Positions 17,840 to 26,461 of a stretch of 64,000 nt of DNA are shown here, piece by piece. The notes beneath the pieces were generated by a model. The model was not told where the DNA came from. It saw only the letters and a program-made list of their open reading frames with translations, and made no database searches. Numbering within the stretch: the stretch's first letter is position 1; every line of letters begins with the position of its first letter. The stretch covers positions 62,001 through 126,000 of the forward strand of contig NZ_CP118963.1 in NCBI RefSeq assembly GCF_029024105.1, written 5' to 3'. Made by a program: the position numbers and the translations under genes. The DNA is from Acinetobacter lwoffii (lineage in GTDB: Bacteria; Pseudomonadota; Gammaproteobacteria; Pseudomonadales; Moraxellaceae).

Positions 17840-17868
17840 TATATAACAATTTGTGACTTTGTTGCTAA
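17840..17868 (-). promoter_or_regulatory. Likely wza-wzb-wzc promoter
   Basis: On the minus strand TTAGCA (17868-17863) and TATATA (17845-17840) are 17 bp apart, about 70 bp upstream of the wza start. The IS66 end at 17889 lies just beyond the -35 element, so the promoter core is intact but upstream control sequence has been replaced. Confidence 0.5.
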
Positions 17869-17880
17869 TTCTAATAGGTA

Positions 17881-18015
17881 GTGAAGGAGTAAGCATCCGC
17901 TGAACCCCATAGCCATTTTTTAATTTTGATCGGGTTTCCAGCGGTGTTGCAGTATCCTTCTATTTGGGTCGCTTTATGCGTCGGCAGCCTTTTCAGCACA
18001 TCACTTAAATAAGCA
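17881..18015 (-). mobile_element. IS66-family remnant: tnpC 3' end and terminal repeat
   Basis: Reading the minus strand from 18015, one frame gives AYLSDVLKRLPTHKATQIE, which matches the C-terminus of IS66-type TnpC transposases; the frame ends at a stop near 17875. GTAAGCATCC at 17889-17898 resembles the GTAAGC start of IS66 terminal repeats, and 17881-17888 (GTGAAGGA) would be one copy of the 8-bp target repeat. The rest of the element is missing, cut by the IS3 element at 18016. The family call is from motif memory. Confidence 0.55.
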
Positions 18016-18050
18016 TGGACTGCTCTCAGTATCTTAGACATGAGACAGCC

Positions 18051-19004
18051 TCATTTTGAAGCTGCCTCAAAGGCTTCTGGACTCATCCCGTCGAGATGCA
18101 AATGACGCCTTATTCGATTGTAAAACATCTCGATATAATCAAACACATCTGCACGGGCCATTTCTCGTGTTTTATAGATTCGCTTTTTAATTCTTTCCCT
18201 TCTTCAAGCTGCTAAAAAAGGATTCAGCAACAGCATTATCCCAACAGTTGCCCCTCCGGCTCATACTTGGAACCAAGTTATGCTTCTGACAGAATTTCTG
18301 CCAGTCTCCACTGTTGTATTGTGAACCTTAGTCTGAGTGTATGATCACTGGATCACTGGATCACTGGATCACTGGATCACTGGATCACTGGATCACTGGA
18401 TCACTGGATCACTGGATCACTGGATCACTGGATCACTGGCTCTGCGTCGCCATACCTCCATAAGAAGTGCATCCAAAACAATATCCTTGGCAAGCGTAGG
18501 TTTCATTGACCAACCGATGACTTTCCTTGAATATAAATCAAGAACTACAGCCAGATATAACCAGCCTTGCCAAGTACGGATGTAGGTAATATCAGTCACC
18601 TGAGAAACACTGTTTCGTAAAGTATCAGATGTGTTTACAATAAACTCTCGATTTAAGTGATTGGGTGGCACAATATGACGACGACCACGACCATAGCTTT
18701 TATGCTTCTTATATCCTCGAACAGCGGCAATACCATTGTTCTTCATGATCTTCAGCACACGATTAGACCCGCAGCTTTCACCCAATTCTTTTAGATCCAG
18801 CGTAATGCGACGATAACCATAGATGCCATAACTGGCCTCATAAGAAGAACGGATGAGCTGTAATAACCGCTTATCTTCAATAGTCCTGCCTGATTCGAGT
18901 CCATGTAACCAGGCATAGTAACCAGCACGAGCGATCTTAAGGACCCGACACATCGTTTTAATCTTAAATTGATGGCTGTATTCCAGGATAAACTGATACT
19001 TCAC
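18051..19004 (-). pseudogene. IS3 orfB transposase, interrupted by an 8-bp repeat expansion
   Basis: The N-terminal part (19004 to about 18439) is intact and includes the HTH_21 region (YGYRRITLDL) and the first catalytic Asp in VTDITYI. At ASDPVI the frame runs into twelve copies of an 8-bp unit and stops. Beyond the repeat the continuation is recognisable: IHSD (second Asp), then an in-frame TAA where Gln is expected, then SRRGNCWDNAVAES with the catalytic Glu. Two compensating single-base changes follow in the SFFSSLKK segment. The last residues are EAASK before TGA at 18051. It cannot make a working transposase. Confidence 0.9.
18343..18438. repeat. Perfect 12-copy tandem repeat of GATCACTG
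   Basis: Twelve uninterrupted copies of an 8-bp unit (96 bp) inside orfB. The undisturbed gene would carry one copy, so eleven extra copies (88 bp) shift the frame by one base. Perfect copies indicate a recent expansion, probably by slippage. Confidence 0.97.
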
Positions 19005-19285
19005 TCGGGCAGGCTTGCAAAGTACCTTGCGGCCTTTTTTAAGATATCCCGTTCCTCTTCAGTCTGTTTAAGCTGACTTTTAAGACGTAGGATTTCTTTC
19101 TTTGCTTCGAGTAGTTCATGTTCATCAGAGTTGTTACGTAAAGGCTGTACCGCCTTTAGCCATTTATAAATGCTGTGCTGTGATACACCTAAACGCTCTG
19201 CTACATTAGTGACAGAATATCCATGTTCAGTAATCCATTTAACAGCTTCATCTTTAAATTCTGGGGTATATCTTTGCCCACTCAT
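19001..19285 (-). CDS. IS3-family orfA (transposase HTH subunit)
   Basis: 94 residues. An N-terminal helix-turn-helix (YTPEFKDEAVKWI to GVSQHSIYKWLK, residues 6-43) binds the element ends. A leucine-zipper-like coiled coil (about 58-85) mediates multimerisation, and the segment ILKKAARYFA is typical of the family. Normally a -1 frameshift near the end fuses OrfA with OrfB. Here OrfA is intact, but OrfB is not, so at most it could act as a repressor or bind ends. Confidence 0.9.
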   Translation of the reverse strand: MSGQRYTPEFKDEAVKWITEHGYSVTNVAERLGVSQHSIYKWLKAVQPLRNNSDEHELLEAKKEILRLKSQLKQTEEERDILKKAARYFASLPE

Positions 19286-19379
19286 CAGGTTCTCTCCTAT
19301 GCAAAAAGAATAGACGAAATTTGTCTAGGATACTGGGAGCAGTCCAAAAAGACGGTATGTGTGTTCAGAATTTTGGTGG

Positions 19380-19408
19380 TTATTCACTTTCTTAAATAAA
19401 AGTATAAT
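19380..19408 (+). promoter_or_regulatory. Possible promoter of the capsule synthesis operon (gna onward)
   Basis: TATAAT at 19403-19408 with TTATTC 17 bp upstream at 19380-19385. It lies between the IS3 right end (19346) and gna, so the IS has not removed it but has replaced everything upstream of about -55. Confidence 0.5.
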
Positions 19409-19485
19409 AAAATACTCAGTAAAGTGATTCCATTTATCACTTTAGTTTATATTGTTAGATTCATCAAAATTCAAGGTTTAGATTG

Positions 19486-20763
19486 ATGCTAAAGCTCTCG
19501 GAAGTGAAAGTTGCCATTATTGGATTAGGCTATGTCGGTCTACCGCTAGCTGTTGAATTTGGTAAAAAAGTTCCGGTTGTGGGCTTTGATATTTATCAAA
19601 AACGTATTGATGAACTCAAATCTGGTAAAGACCATACATTGGAAGTCTCTCTTGAAGAACTCGCTCTATCGACACAGCTGGATTACAGCTCAAATTTAGA
19701 AGATTTAAAAGATTGTAATTTCTTTATTGTGACTGTGCCAACACCAATTGATAAATTTAAACAACCTGATTTAATGCCACTAGTAAAAGCATCTCAAAGT
19801 ATTGGTAATGTATTGAAAAAAGGTGATATCGTAGTTTACGAATCAACTGTTTACCCAGGTGCAACAGAAGAAGTCTGTATCCCTGTGCTTGAGCAGGTGT
19901 CAGGTTTGACATTTAACCAAGACTTCTTTGCAGGTTATAGCCCTGAGCGGATTAACCCAGGTGATAAACTTCACCGTGTGACCAATATTCTTAAAATTAC
20001 TTCAGGCTCCACTCCAGAAGTTGCTGATTTTGTCGATGAAGTCTATAACTTGATCATTGAAGCAGGCACACATAAGGCACCAACCATTAAAGTCGCTGAA
20101 GCGGCAAAAGTGATTGAAAACACCCAGCGTGACGTTAACATTGCCCTGATCAATGAACTGGCTGTGATCTTTAATAAAATGGAGATCGACACCGAAGCAG
20201 TACTTCAAGCGGCAGGGACGAAATGGAACTTCTTGCCATTCCGTCCTGGTCTTGTGGGGGGACACTGTATTGGCGTCGATCCATACTACCTAACCCATAA
20301 AGCGCAGTCGATTGGTTATCATCCTGAAATTATTTTGGCGGGTCGTCGTCTTAATGATGATATGGGGGCTTATGTGATGACTCAGCTTGTTAAAGCCATG
20401 ATCAAGAAAAAGATTCAGGTTGAAGGTGCTAAAGTTTTAGTCCTTGGTTTAAGTTTTAAAGAAAACTGCCCGGATATTCGTAATACCAAAATCATTGATA
20501 TTGTTCATGAGCTTCAGGATTATCATATTCAAGCTGATGTCTATGACCCATGGGTGAATGTATCAGATGCGGAGCATGAATATGGGATTACCCCTGTCGA
20601 GGCACTGGAAAATGGTCAATACGATGCTGTGATTTTGGCGGTTGCACATGAGCAATTTAAAGAGATGGGTGCAGAAGCTATCCGTGCACTGGGTAAAGCC
20701 AATCACGTATTATATGACTTGAAATATGTATTGAGTCGGTCTGAATCTGACCTTCGTTTATAA
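19486..20763 (+). CDS. gna: UDP-N-acetyl sugar dehydrogenase (Gna/TviB-like)
   Basis: 425 residues from ATG 19486 (a TTG directly before it is a weaker option). N-terminal Rossmann motif GLGYVGLPLA (residues 14-23), central UDP-glucose/GDP-mannose dehydrogenase domain, and the catalytic Cys in GGHCIGVDPYYL near 260. This branch oxidises UDP-GlcNAc or UDP-GalNAc at C6 to the uronic acid. It is the first gene of the synthesis operon, as in standard Acinetobacter K loci, with an epimerase 13 bp downstream. Together they would give UDP-GalNAcA; which enzyme acts first is not shown by the sequence. Confidence 0.93.
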   Translation: MLKLSEVKVAIIGLGYVGLPLAVEFGKKVPVVGFDIYQKRIDELKSGKDHTLEVSLEELALSTQLDYSSNLEDLKDCNFFIVTVPTPIDKFKQPDLMPLVKASQSIGNVLKKGDIVVYESTVYPGATEEVCIPVLEQVSGLTFNQDFFAGYSPERINPGDKLHRVTNILKITSGSTPEVADFVDEVYNLIIEAGTHKAPTIKVAEAAKVIENTQRDVNIALINELAVIFNKMEIDTEAVLQAAGTKWNFLPFRPGLVGGHCIGVDPYYLTHKAQSIGYHPEIILAGRRLNDDMGAYVMTQLVKAMIKKKIQVEGAKVLVLGLSFKENCPDIRNTKIIDIVHELQDYHIQADVYDPWVNVSDAEHEYGITPVEALENGQYDAVILAVAHEQFKEMGAEAIRALGKANHVLYDLKYVLSRSESDLRL

Positions 20764-20776
20764 TAGGACATACCCC

Positions 20777-21799
20777 ATGCATCAATATCAACAGGTATGT
20801 GAGCAACTGCAAGCTCAGCCGAAAACCTGGCTCGTGACAGGTGTTGCTGGTTTTATCGGATCCAATCTTCTAGAAACTTTACTGAAGCTTGATCAAACTG
20901 TGGTGGGTTTAGATAACTTCGCTACTGGTCATCAGCATAACCTAGATGAAGTAAAAAGCTTGGTGTCTGCTGAACAATGGTCGAAATTCCGCTTTATTGA
21001 AGGTGATATTCGTCAGTTTGCAGATTGCCAAAAAGCCTGTACAGGTGTGGATTATTTACTGCATCAAGCCGCACTCGGTTCAGTACCGCGCTCGATTGCC
21101 GACCCCATCACCACCAATGACACCAATATCAGCGGTTTTTTAAATATGCTGACTGCGGCACGTGATGCAGGTGTTGCCAGCTTTACCTATGCGGCCAGCA
21201 GTTCGACCTATGGTGATCATCCTGCATTGCCAAAAATCGAAGAGAATATTGGCAATCCATTGTCTCCCTATGCTGTGACTAAGTATGTCAATGAGTTATA
21301 TGCCGATGTGTTTGCACGTAGCTACGGTTTTAAGGCGATTGGTCTGCGTTACTTTAATGTCTTTGGCAAACGCCAAGATCCAAATGGTGCTTATGCAGCG
21401 GTGATTCCAAAATGGACGGCTTCCATGATTGCTGGCGAAGATGTTTTCATCAATGGTGATGGTGAAACCAGTCGTGATTTTTGCTTTATCGATAATACCG
21501 TGCAAGCCAATATTTTGGCGGCAACGGCATCGGACGAGGCTAAAAATCAGGTCTATAACGTCGCAGTCGGTGACCGTACCACATTGAATGACTTATATCG
21601 TGCCATTCAATCTGCGCTTGCGGAAAATGATGTGCAGTTTGAGCGTGATCCTGTGTACCGTGATTTCCGTGCAGGGGATGTGCGTCATTCACAAGCCAGT
21701 ATTGCTAAAATTCAGCAACACTTAGGTTATGCACCTAAGTTTGAAATTGCCGAAGGCATTCAACTGGCGATGCGTTGGTATGTGAACAACTTAGAATGA
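20777..21799 (+). CDS. gne2: UDP-N-acetylhexosamine(-uronate) 4-epimerase, WbpP/TviC-like
   Basis: 340-residue extended short-chain dehydrogenase. GVAGFIGSNLLE binds NAD; the Ser-Ser-Ser of AASSSTYGDHP and YAVTKY (YxxxK) form the active site; RYFNVFGKRQDPNGAYAAVIP is the substrate loop. The long N-terminus before the Rossmann motif is typical of the WbpP/TviC/Gne2 branch, which epimerises UDP-GlcNAc or UDP-GlcNAcA at C4. Next to gna it probably completes UDP-GalNAcA synthesis. A different 4-epimerase (gne1) lies at the other end of the locus. Confidence 0.88.
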   Translation: MHQYQQVCEQLQAQPKTWLVTGVAGFIGSNLLETLLKLDQTVVGLDNFATGHQHNLDEVKSLVSAEQWSKFRFIEGDIRQFADCQKACTGVDYLLHQAALGSVPRSIADPITTNDTNISGFLNMLTAARDAGVASFTYAASSSTYGDHPALPKIEENIGNPLSPYAVTKYVNELYADVFARSYGFKAIGLRYFNVFGKRQDPNGAYAAVIPKWTASMIAGEDVFINGDGETSRDFCFIDNTVQANILAATASDEAKNQVYNVAVGDRTTLNDLYRAIQSALAENDVQFERDPVYRDFRAGDVRHSQASIAKIQQHLGYAPKFEIAEGIQLAMRWYVNNLE

Positions 21800-21809
21800 T
21801 CTTAAACAG

Positions 21810-22982
21810 ATGATTGCGAAACTCTTCGCAAAGTATCAGTCGATTGGGCTGATCACATTAAGTTTACTGGCAGGTGCGATAATGACATTTATCGCACTTC
21901 CTGTTTTAACACGCCTGTATTCTGTTGCGGACTTTGGTGCGTATGGCATTGTCTTGGCGCTTGTCAGTGTTTTATCTACTATTGCCAATTTACGCCTAGA
22001 TCAAGCTTTATTGGTCGCTGAGGAACAGGATAAAAAAAGCCTGATTTTTGAAGGGTCGGTGTTCTCAACTGTTATTGCTGTTGTTAGTGGCATCGTTATC
22101 AGCTTTATTTTAAATATTGAAATGGCAGGTGCAGTGGCGACAGGCATACTTGCAAATACGCTGATTCAAAGTCTGTATAATTATCACTTTTCAGCACATC
22201 AAGAATATTTCTGCGCAGGCTTAAATATTTTTAGAAGTGCAATCGTCGTGGCGGTTCAACTCTCTTTACCACTAGTGATGCAAATTAGTTTGGTCAATAG
22301 CTACAACGTCAGCTCCATTATCATGATTGTGGCGGTGCTGATCTATTTACTGAAACATCAATTGTATCAAGTGAGTTGGCAGGTATTTAAACATTACAAA
22401 GATTTTATTTATGCCAATACACCACATGCGTTGCTGAATAGTTTTTCGCATAACTTGCCCTACTATGTTGTGTCGCATTTTGTCGGTGTACAGGCGATGG
22501 GTTTCTATGCCATTGTCGAACGGACTTTGCGTGTACCGATCAATCTGATTTCGCAAACCTTGCGTCAGTTCTTTATTCGCAAATTTAAAAACACCGAATC
22601 CAATCAAAATGTCTTAAAGGCGAGTGTACTGCTTAGTCTGGTTTCACTACCTTTATTTGCCATTTTCTTCATTCTGCCTGAATTTTTATATTTATGGGTT
22701 TTTGGCAGTGAATGGGTGGGTATTTCGAGCTATTTCCAAATTTTAGCTTTGGGCTATTGGGCGATTTTCTGTAATCCACCAAGCTCGGCTTTTCTGATTG
22801 CTAAGCGCAACAGCCAAGTGTTATTTAAGTTGCAAATCGTAGAACTCATCATTAAGTTCGCTTTATTTGCAGGCTTCTATGCTGTCTTTGCTGATAAAGT
22901 GTATATGTTACTTGCGGTGCCTGTGGCATTAATTTTCTATAACTTTGCCATTTTATATGTAGTGTGGAGAAACAAAAACTGA
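21810..22982 (+). CDS. wzx: Wzx-type oligosaccharide flippase (first copy)
   Basis: 390 residues, almost entirely hydrophobic, with about 10-12 transmembrane helices, starting 10 bp after the epimerase. The N-terminal region (ALPVLTRLYSVADFGAYGIVLALVSVL) is the classic MATE/Wzx polysaccharide-synthesis start. It would flip the lipid-linked repeat unit across the inner membrane. A second flippase gene occurs at 32743, in a different module; this copy belongs with the gna/gdr-type genes and has higher GC. Confidence 0.88.
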   Translation: MIAKLFAKYQSIGLITLSLLAGAIMTFIALPVLTRLYSVADFGAYGIVLALVSVLSTIANLRLDQALLVAEEQDKKSLIFEGSVFSTVIAVVSGIVISFILNIEMAGAVATGILANTLIQSLYNYHFSAHQEYFCAGLNIFRSAIVVAVQLSLPLVMQISLVNSYNVSSIIMIVAVLIYLLKHQLYQVSWQVFKHYKDFIYANTPHALLNSFSHNLPYYVVSHFVGVQAMGFYAIVERTLRVPINLISQTLRQFFIRKFKNTESNQNVLKASVLLSLVSLPLFAIFFILPEFLYLWVFGSEWVGISSYFQILALGYWAIFCNPPSSAFLIAKRNSQVLFKLQIVELIIKFALFAGFYAVFADKVYMLLAVPVALIFYNFAILYVVWRNKN

Positions 22983-23575
22983 TGTTTTTTAAAATCTTAA
23001 AATACATGAATTGGTTTGCTTCACAGTGCCGTAAAGTGATGTACAACATGGCCTTTGGCACTAAGTTTCGCTATTTCGGCAAAGGTTGTACCGTCGATAT
23101 TCGTGGAAAAATGCAGATTGGCAACAATGTCTATATTGGTGATCATGTCAGCTTAATTGTTGAAAATGGTGCGGTGCTTGAGATTGCCGACAACAGTTTT
23201 ATTGGTGAAAACTGCTATATCAAATGCTTCGGTGGTAAGGTTTCAATTGGTAAAGATGTCAGCATTAATTCCAAGTCGTATATCAATGGTTGTGGAGGTG
23301 TGACCATTGGTGATAACACCCGTATTGGCACGCAAAGCATTATTATTGCGAGCAATCATAAATTTGGTGAGCCTGATCTGTTGGTGAAAGATGCGATTAC
23401 CAAGCAGGGCGTGAGTTTAGGGAAAAATATTTGGCTTGGTGCACGAGTTACGGTACTTGATGGTGTAACTATTGCCGATGATAGCGTGATTGGTGCTTGT
23501 AGTTTGGTGTCTAAACCTTTGCCTGAATCAGGGGTGTATGTCGGTATTCCAGCCAAAAAAATCAAATCTGTGTAA
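22982..23575 (+). CDS. Left-handed beta-helix acyltransferase
   Basis: 197 residues from ATG 22982, which overlaps the flippase stop (TGATG); the GTG at 22964 is an alternative. From about residue 30 the chain consists of hexapeptide repeats (IGNNVYIGDHVSL, IGDNTRIGTQSIIIASNHK), ending in the usual GVYVGIPAKKI. The ASNHKF segment carries the catalytic His of trimeric O-acetyltransferases. It probably O-acetylates a sugar of the repeat unit using acetyl-CoA in the cytoplasm. Acceptor unknown. Confidence 0.87.
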   Translation: MFFKILKYMNWFASQCRKVMYNMAFGTKFRYFGKGCTVDIRGKMQIGNNVYIGDHVSLIVENGAVLEIADNSFIGENCYIKCFGGKVSIGKDVSINSKSYINGCGGVTIGDNTRIGTQSIIIASNHKFGEPDLLVKDAITKQGVSLGKNIWLGARVTVLDGVTIADDSVIGACSLVSKPLPESGVYVGIPAKKIKSV

Positions 23576-23663
23576 AGTGCTATGCATATCGTAAAACATA
23601 TTTTCAGCGTAAAATATTCAGCTTAATTTTCTCCCTTTTGATTTTCTGATCCTGACATAGGTC

Positions 23664-24218
23664 ATGCGTATGGCATTTATGGTTTCTGCTTTTCGACAGC
23701 TGTTTGATCTTGCTTATTTTATGGCAAAGGGCAGTGTGGCATATGCACGTAAAAAGGGGGTGAAAATTGGTGAAAACTGCCGAATTTATATTAAAAATTG
23801 GGGCTCAGAACCGTTTTTAGTCTCAATTGGTGATCATGTCACGGTGACTTCAGGCGTGAAATTTATTACCCATGATGGCAGTACCTGTTTAGTCAAAGAT
23901 GAGCAAGGGAAACGCTATCAACGCTTTGCCCCGATTCAAGTGGGTTCGCATGTCTTTATTGGTGTGAATAGCATTATTATGCCGGGCGTGAGCATTGGCT
24001 CAAATGTCGTGATTGGTGCAGGTTCGGTGGTGACCAAAGATATTCCTGACCATAGCGTGGTGATTGGTGTACCTGCCAAAGTGGTGTCGAACTTTGCTGA
24101 TTATCAAGCCAAAATTCAAAGCATCTGTGCCAGTGATAGCGACTTGGTTGGCATCACCGATTACCGTGCCCGTGTGGAACGTGCCATGTCGATTCAAGCC
24201 TCAAAAAACCATCTTTAA
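23664..24218 (+). CDS. Left-handed beta-helix O-acetyltransferase (second)
   Basis: 184 residues with hexapeptide repeats and a catalytic-His segment FITHDGST, as in capsule/LPS acetyltransferases of the CysE/LacA/LpxA superfamily. The end HSVVIGVPAKVVSN is the standard closing turn. It starts 88 bp after the previous acyltransferase and shares the segment style but is not a simple duplicate. Likely transfers acetyl groups to a capsule sugar; target unknown. Confidence 0.87.
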   Translation: MRMAFMVSAFRQLFDLAYFMAKGSVAYARKKGVKIGENCRIYIKNWGSEPFLVSIGDHVTVTSGVKFITHDGSTCLVKDEQGKRYQRFAPIQVGSHVFIGVNSIIMPGVSIGSNVVIGAGSVVTKDIPDHSVVIGVPAKVVSNFADYQAKIQSICASDSDLVGITDYRARVERAMSIQASKNHL

Positions 24219-24251
24219 TATTCTCCCATTTCATAAAGTTTAGGTCTGCAT

Positions 24252-25370
24252 ATGTTGAATAAAGTCATGTTCTTTTTGCCAAGCTTGGGCGGTGGCGGTG
24301 CAGAACGTACGGTCATTCAACTGGCGAACAGTTTTGCTGAACAAGGACTTAAAATTCATTTAGGCGTATGTGACCTGAATGGCGATAAAGCCAAGCTGTT
24401 ACCCGAAGTGAGTTCTAAAATTGAATTGGTCAATTTTAATTGCGGTCGGGTGATGAATAGCATCACGCCTTTAAAAATAAAAATGAAAGCTGAGCAATAT
24501 GATTGCTTAGTGGCCACGCAAACCCATACCCATATTGTGGCAGGGGTTGCGAAAAAACTCTCAGGTGTTGCAACACGTTTGATCTTCCGTGAAGTATCTA
24601 CGCCGTCAAAAAATATAAAGTTGCAAGGCATTGCTAAATTTGTGCTGAAAACTTTGGTGAATTGGACCTACCCCATGGCACAGCAAGTGGTCTGTGTTTC
24701 TAAAGGGGTAGAAGCTGATTTTCGTGAATATTATGGCTATAAAAATAATAATTTGAGTACCATTTATAACCCTGTATTGGACGATGCCTATTTTGGAAAA
24801 CTCAAAGCGCCAGTCACACATCGCTTTTTTAATAATGACCATAAAGTGATTTTGGCAGTGGGGCGTCTCACTGAAGCAAAGAACTTTGGTTTTCTGATCC
24901 GCTCCTTTAAAGCCTTGCATGATCAGCATCCTGAAACCCGATTATTGATTTTAGGTGAGGGTGAACTGCGTGCAGAGTTTGAGGAGCTAGTGGCGGACTT
25001 GGGTTTAAAAGACGTGGTGGATTTACCGGGCTTTGATGCTAATCCATACGCTTATTTTAAATATGCATCGCTATTTGTTTTAAGTTCAAATTGGGAAGGT
25101 TTACCTGGGGTACTGATTCAGGCACTGGCTTCTAAAGTGAAGGTGGTCAGTACCGATTGCCCAAGTGGACCAATGGAAATTTTAGACCATGCAAAATTTG
25201 GCTTATTAATCGAATGCAATGATCAAGTTGGCTTGATGCAAGCCATGCAACAGGCAATTTTTGCAGATTATGTGCAATATCAAGAAGCTGATTTTGAAGC
25301 GCATATTCAGCAGTTTCATAAGCAAACCGTACTTAAGCAGTATTTGCGTATGATGGAGTCTGCAGCATGA
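24252..25370 (+). CDS. GT4-family glycosyltransferase
   Basis: 372 residues with a GT-B fold. The N-terminal glycine-rich loop GGGGAERTVIQLAN and the C-terminal nucleotide-sugar site (VGRLTEAKNFGFLIRSF, then SNWEGLPGVLIQALASK with the EX7E-like pattern) mark a retaining GT4 enzyme. It would add one sugar to the undecaprenyl-linked unit at the cytoplasmic face. It overlaps the next gene by 4 bp (ATGA). Donor and linkage cannot be read from the sequence. Confidence 0.92.
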   Translation: MLNKVMFFLPSLGGGGAERTVIQLANSFAEQGLKIHLGVCDLNGDKAKLLPEVSSKIELVNFNCGRVMNSITPLKIKMKAEQYDCLVATQTHTHIVAGVAKKLSGVATRLIFREVSTPSKNIKLQGIAKFVLKTLVNWTYPMAQQVVCVSKGVEADFREYYGYKNNNLSTIYNPVLDDAYFGKLKAPVTHRFFNNDHKVILAVGRLTEAKNFGFLIRSFKALHDQHPETRLLILGEGELRAEFEELVADLGLKDVVDLPGFDANPYAYFKYASLFVLSSNWEGLPGVLIQALASKVKVVSTDCPSGPMEILDHAKFGLLIECNDQVGLMQAMQQAIFADYVQYQEADFEAHIQQFHKQTVLKQYLRMMESAA

Positions 25371-26461
25371 GCAAACCGTCGATGGTGCATGTGATTACCA
25401 ACTTTGCGGGCGTGGGGGGTGCAGAGATGATGTTGGCCCGCCTGATCCAATTTACAGAAGATCAGTATCAGCACGTGATCATTGCTTTAATGAAAACATC
25501 AGAGGTGTATCAAAGTACTTTAGATCGTTGTCAGGCGCATTATGCACTGGATTGGAATGGCATAAACACATTGGGTACGGTAAGCAAACTGCGTACATTG
25601 CTTAAAAAACTACAGCCTGCAACGTTGCAATGCTGGATGTACCATGCCAATGTGTTGACCAGTCTCAGTATTATTGGTTTAGCCCAAAAACCAAAAGTAG
25701 TTTGGGGTATTCATCATTCGCTTGCTTCTCCCAAAGATGAATCGATCAGTACCAAGATTGCCTTGGGCATAAGCAAAATACTGTCCCAACAAGCCAGTGC
25801 TATTATTTATTGTGCGCATTCGTCTATGCAGCAGCATCAGGCCTTTGGCTTTAAAAATGGCAATAGTCAAGTGATTGCCAATGGCGTGTTTTTAGATAAA
25901 TTTCAGCCCAATCTTCAATTGCATGAACCAACCGTGATTGGTTTTGCAGGGCGCTATCACATAGCCAAAGGCTATCCCTATTTGTTTGAAACCATTGGCT
26001 TGCTGAAAAATGAAAACATCATTTTTAAAATTGCAGGTGGTGGTGCAAGCCTAGAAAATCCTGAAGTGAAAGCTTTATTCGAGCAGTATCAGTTAGATGC
26101 CGAAAAAGTGCATTTGCTTGATCAAATCTCAGATATGCCTGCTTTTTATCAATCGATTGATGCTTTTCTGATGACTTCGATTACCGAAGGTTTTCCGAAT
26201 GTGTTGGTCGAAGCCATGGCATCAGGTTTGCCTTGTATCAGCACCGATGTGGGCGATGCCAAATATATTGTGCAGGATTTAGGAAGTATCGTTCCACCAC
26301 GTAATGCGCAAGCTTTGGCGGATGCCATTTTAGCCTATACACAAAAATCAGAAGCAGAAAAACAAAGCTTAAAACAGGCGACGCGTGAACGGGTAGAGCA
26401 GAATTTCAGTATTGACACTGTGAGTAGTCAATATATGCAGGTGTGGAGCCAACAGGCATGA
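25367..26461 (+). CDS. GT4-family glycosyltransferase
   Basis: 364 residues. GVGGAEMMLARLIQF near the N-terminus, FAGRYHIAKGYPYLFE as the donor-binding start of the second Rossmann half, and SITEGFPNVLVEAMASGLPCISTDVGD as the EX7E signature. It overlaps its neighbours on both sides by ATGA, showing translational coupling within the operon. One linkage of the module-1 repeat unit is likely its product. Confidence 0.92.
   Translation: MSKPSMVHVITNFAGVGGAEMMLARLIQFTEDQYQHVIIALMKTSEVYQSTLDRCQAHYALDWNGINTLGTVSKLRTLLKKLQPATLQCWMYHANVLTSLSIIGLAQKPKVVWGIHHSLASPKDESISTKIALGISKILSQQASAIIYCAHSSMQQHQAFGFKNGNSQVIANGVFLDKFQPNLQLHEPTVIGFAGRYHIAKGYPYLFETIGLLKNENIIFKIAGGGASLENPEVKALFEQYQLDAEKVHLLDQISDMPAFYQSIDAFLMTSITEGFPNVLVEAMASGLPCISTDVGDAKYIVQDLGSIVPPRNAQALADAILAYTQKSEAEKQSLKQATRERVEQNFSIDTVSSQYMQVWSQQA

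Larger units (their letters stand above)
18016..19346 (-). mobile_element. IS3-family insertion sequence, degenerate
   Basis: The ends are imperfect inverted repeats: TGGACTGCTCTCAGTATCTT at 18016-18035 against the complement of the stretch ending GGAGCAGTCCA at 19346; about 22 of the outer 25 positions match. It encodes orfA and a broken orfB with the usual IS3 layout, orfB following orfA at the stop. The 1331-bp size is normal. Flanking bases (GCA left, AAA right) do not show a target duplication, so the element may have been rearranged after insertion; its left edge cuts an IS66 remnant. Confidence 0.85.

Noticed and set aside
18343..18438. CRISPR array
   Set aside because: The units are 8 bp with no spacers, and no cas genes are in the window; it is a simple tandem repeat.
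18337..18585. Plus-strand ORF made of WITGSLDH repeats
   Set aside because: It is only the translation of the GATCACTG repeat and the antisense of IS3 orfB; there is no start context.
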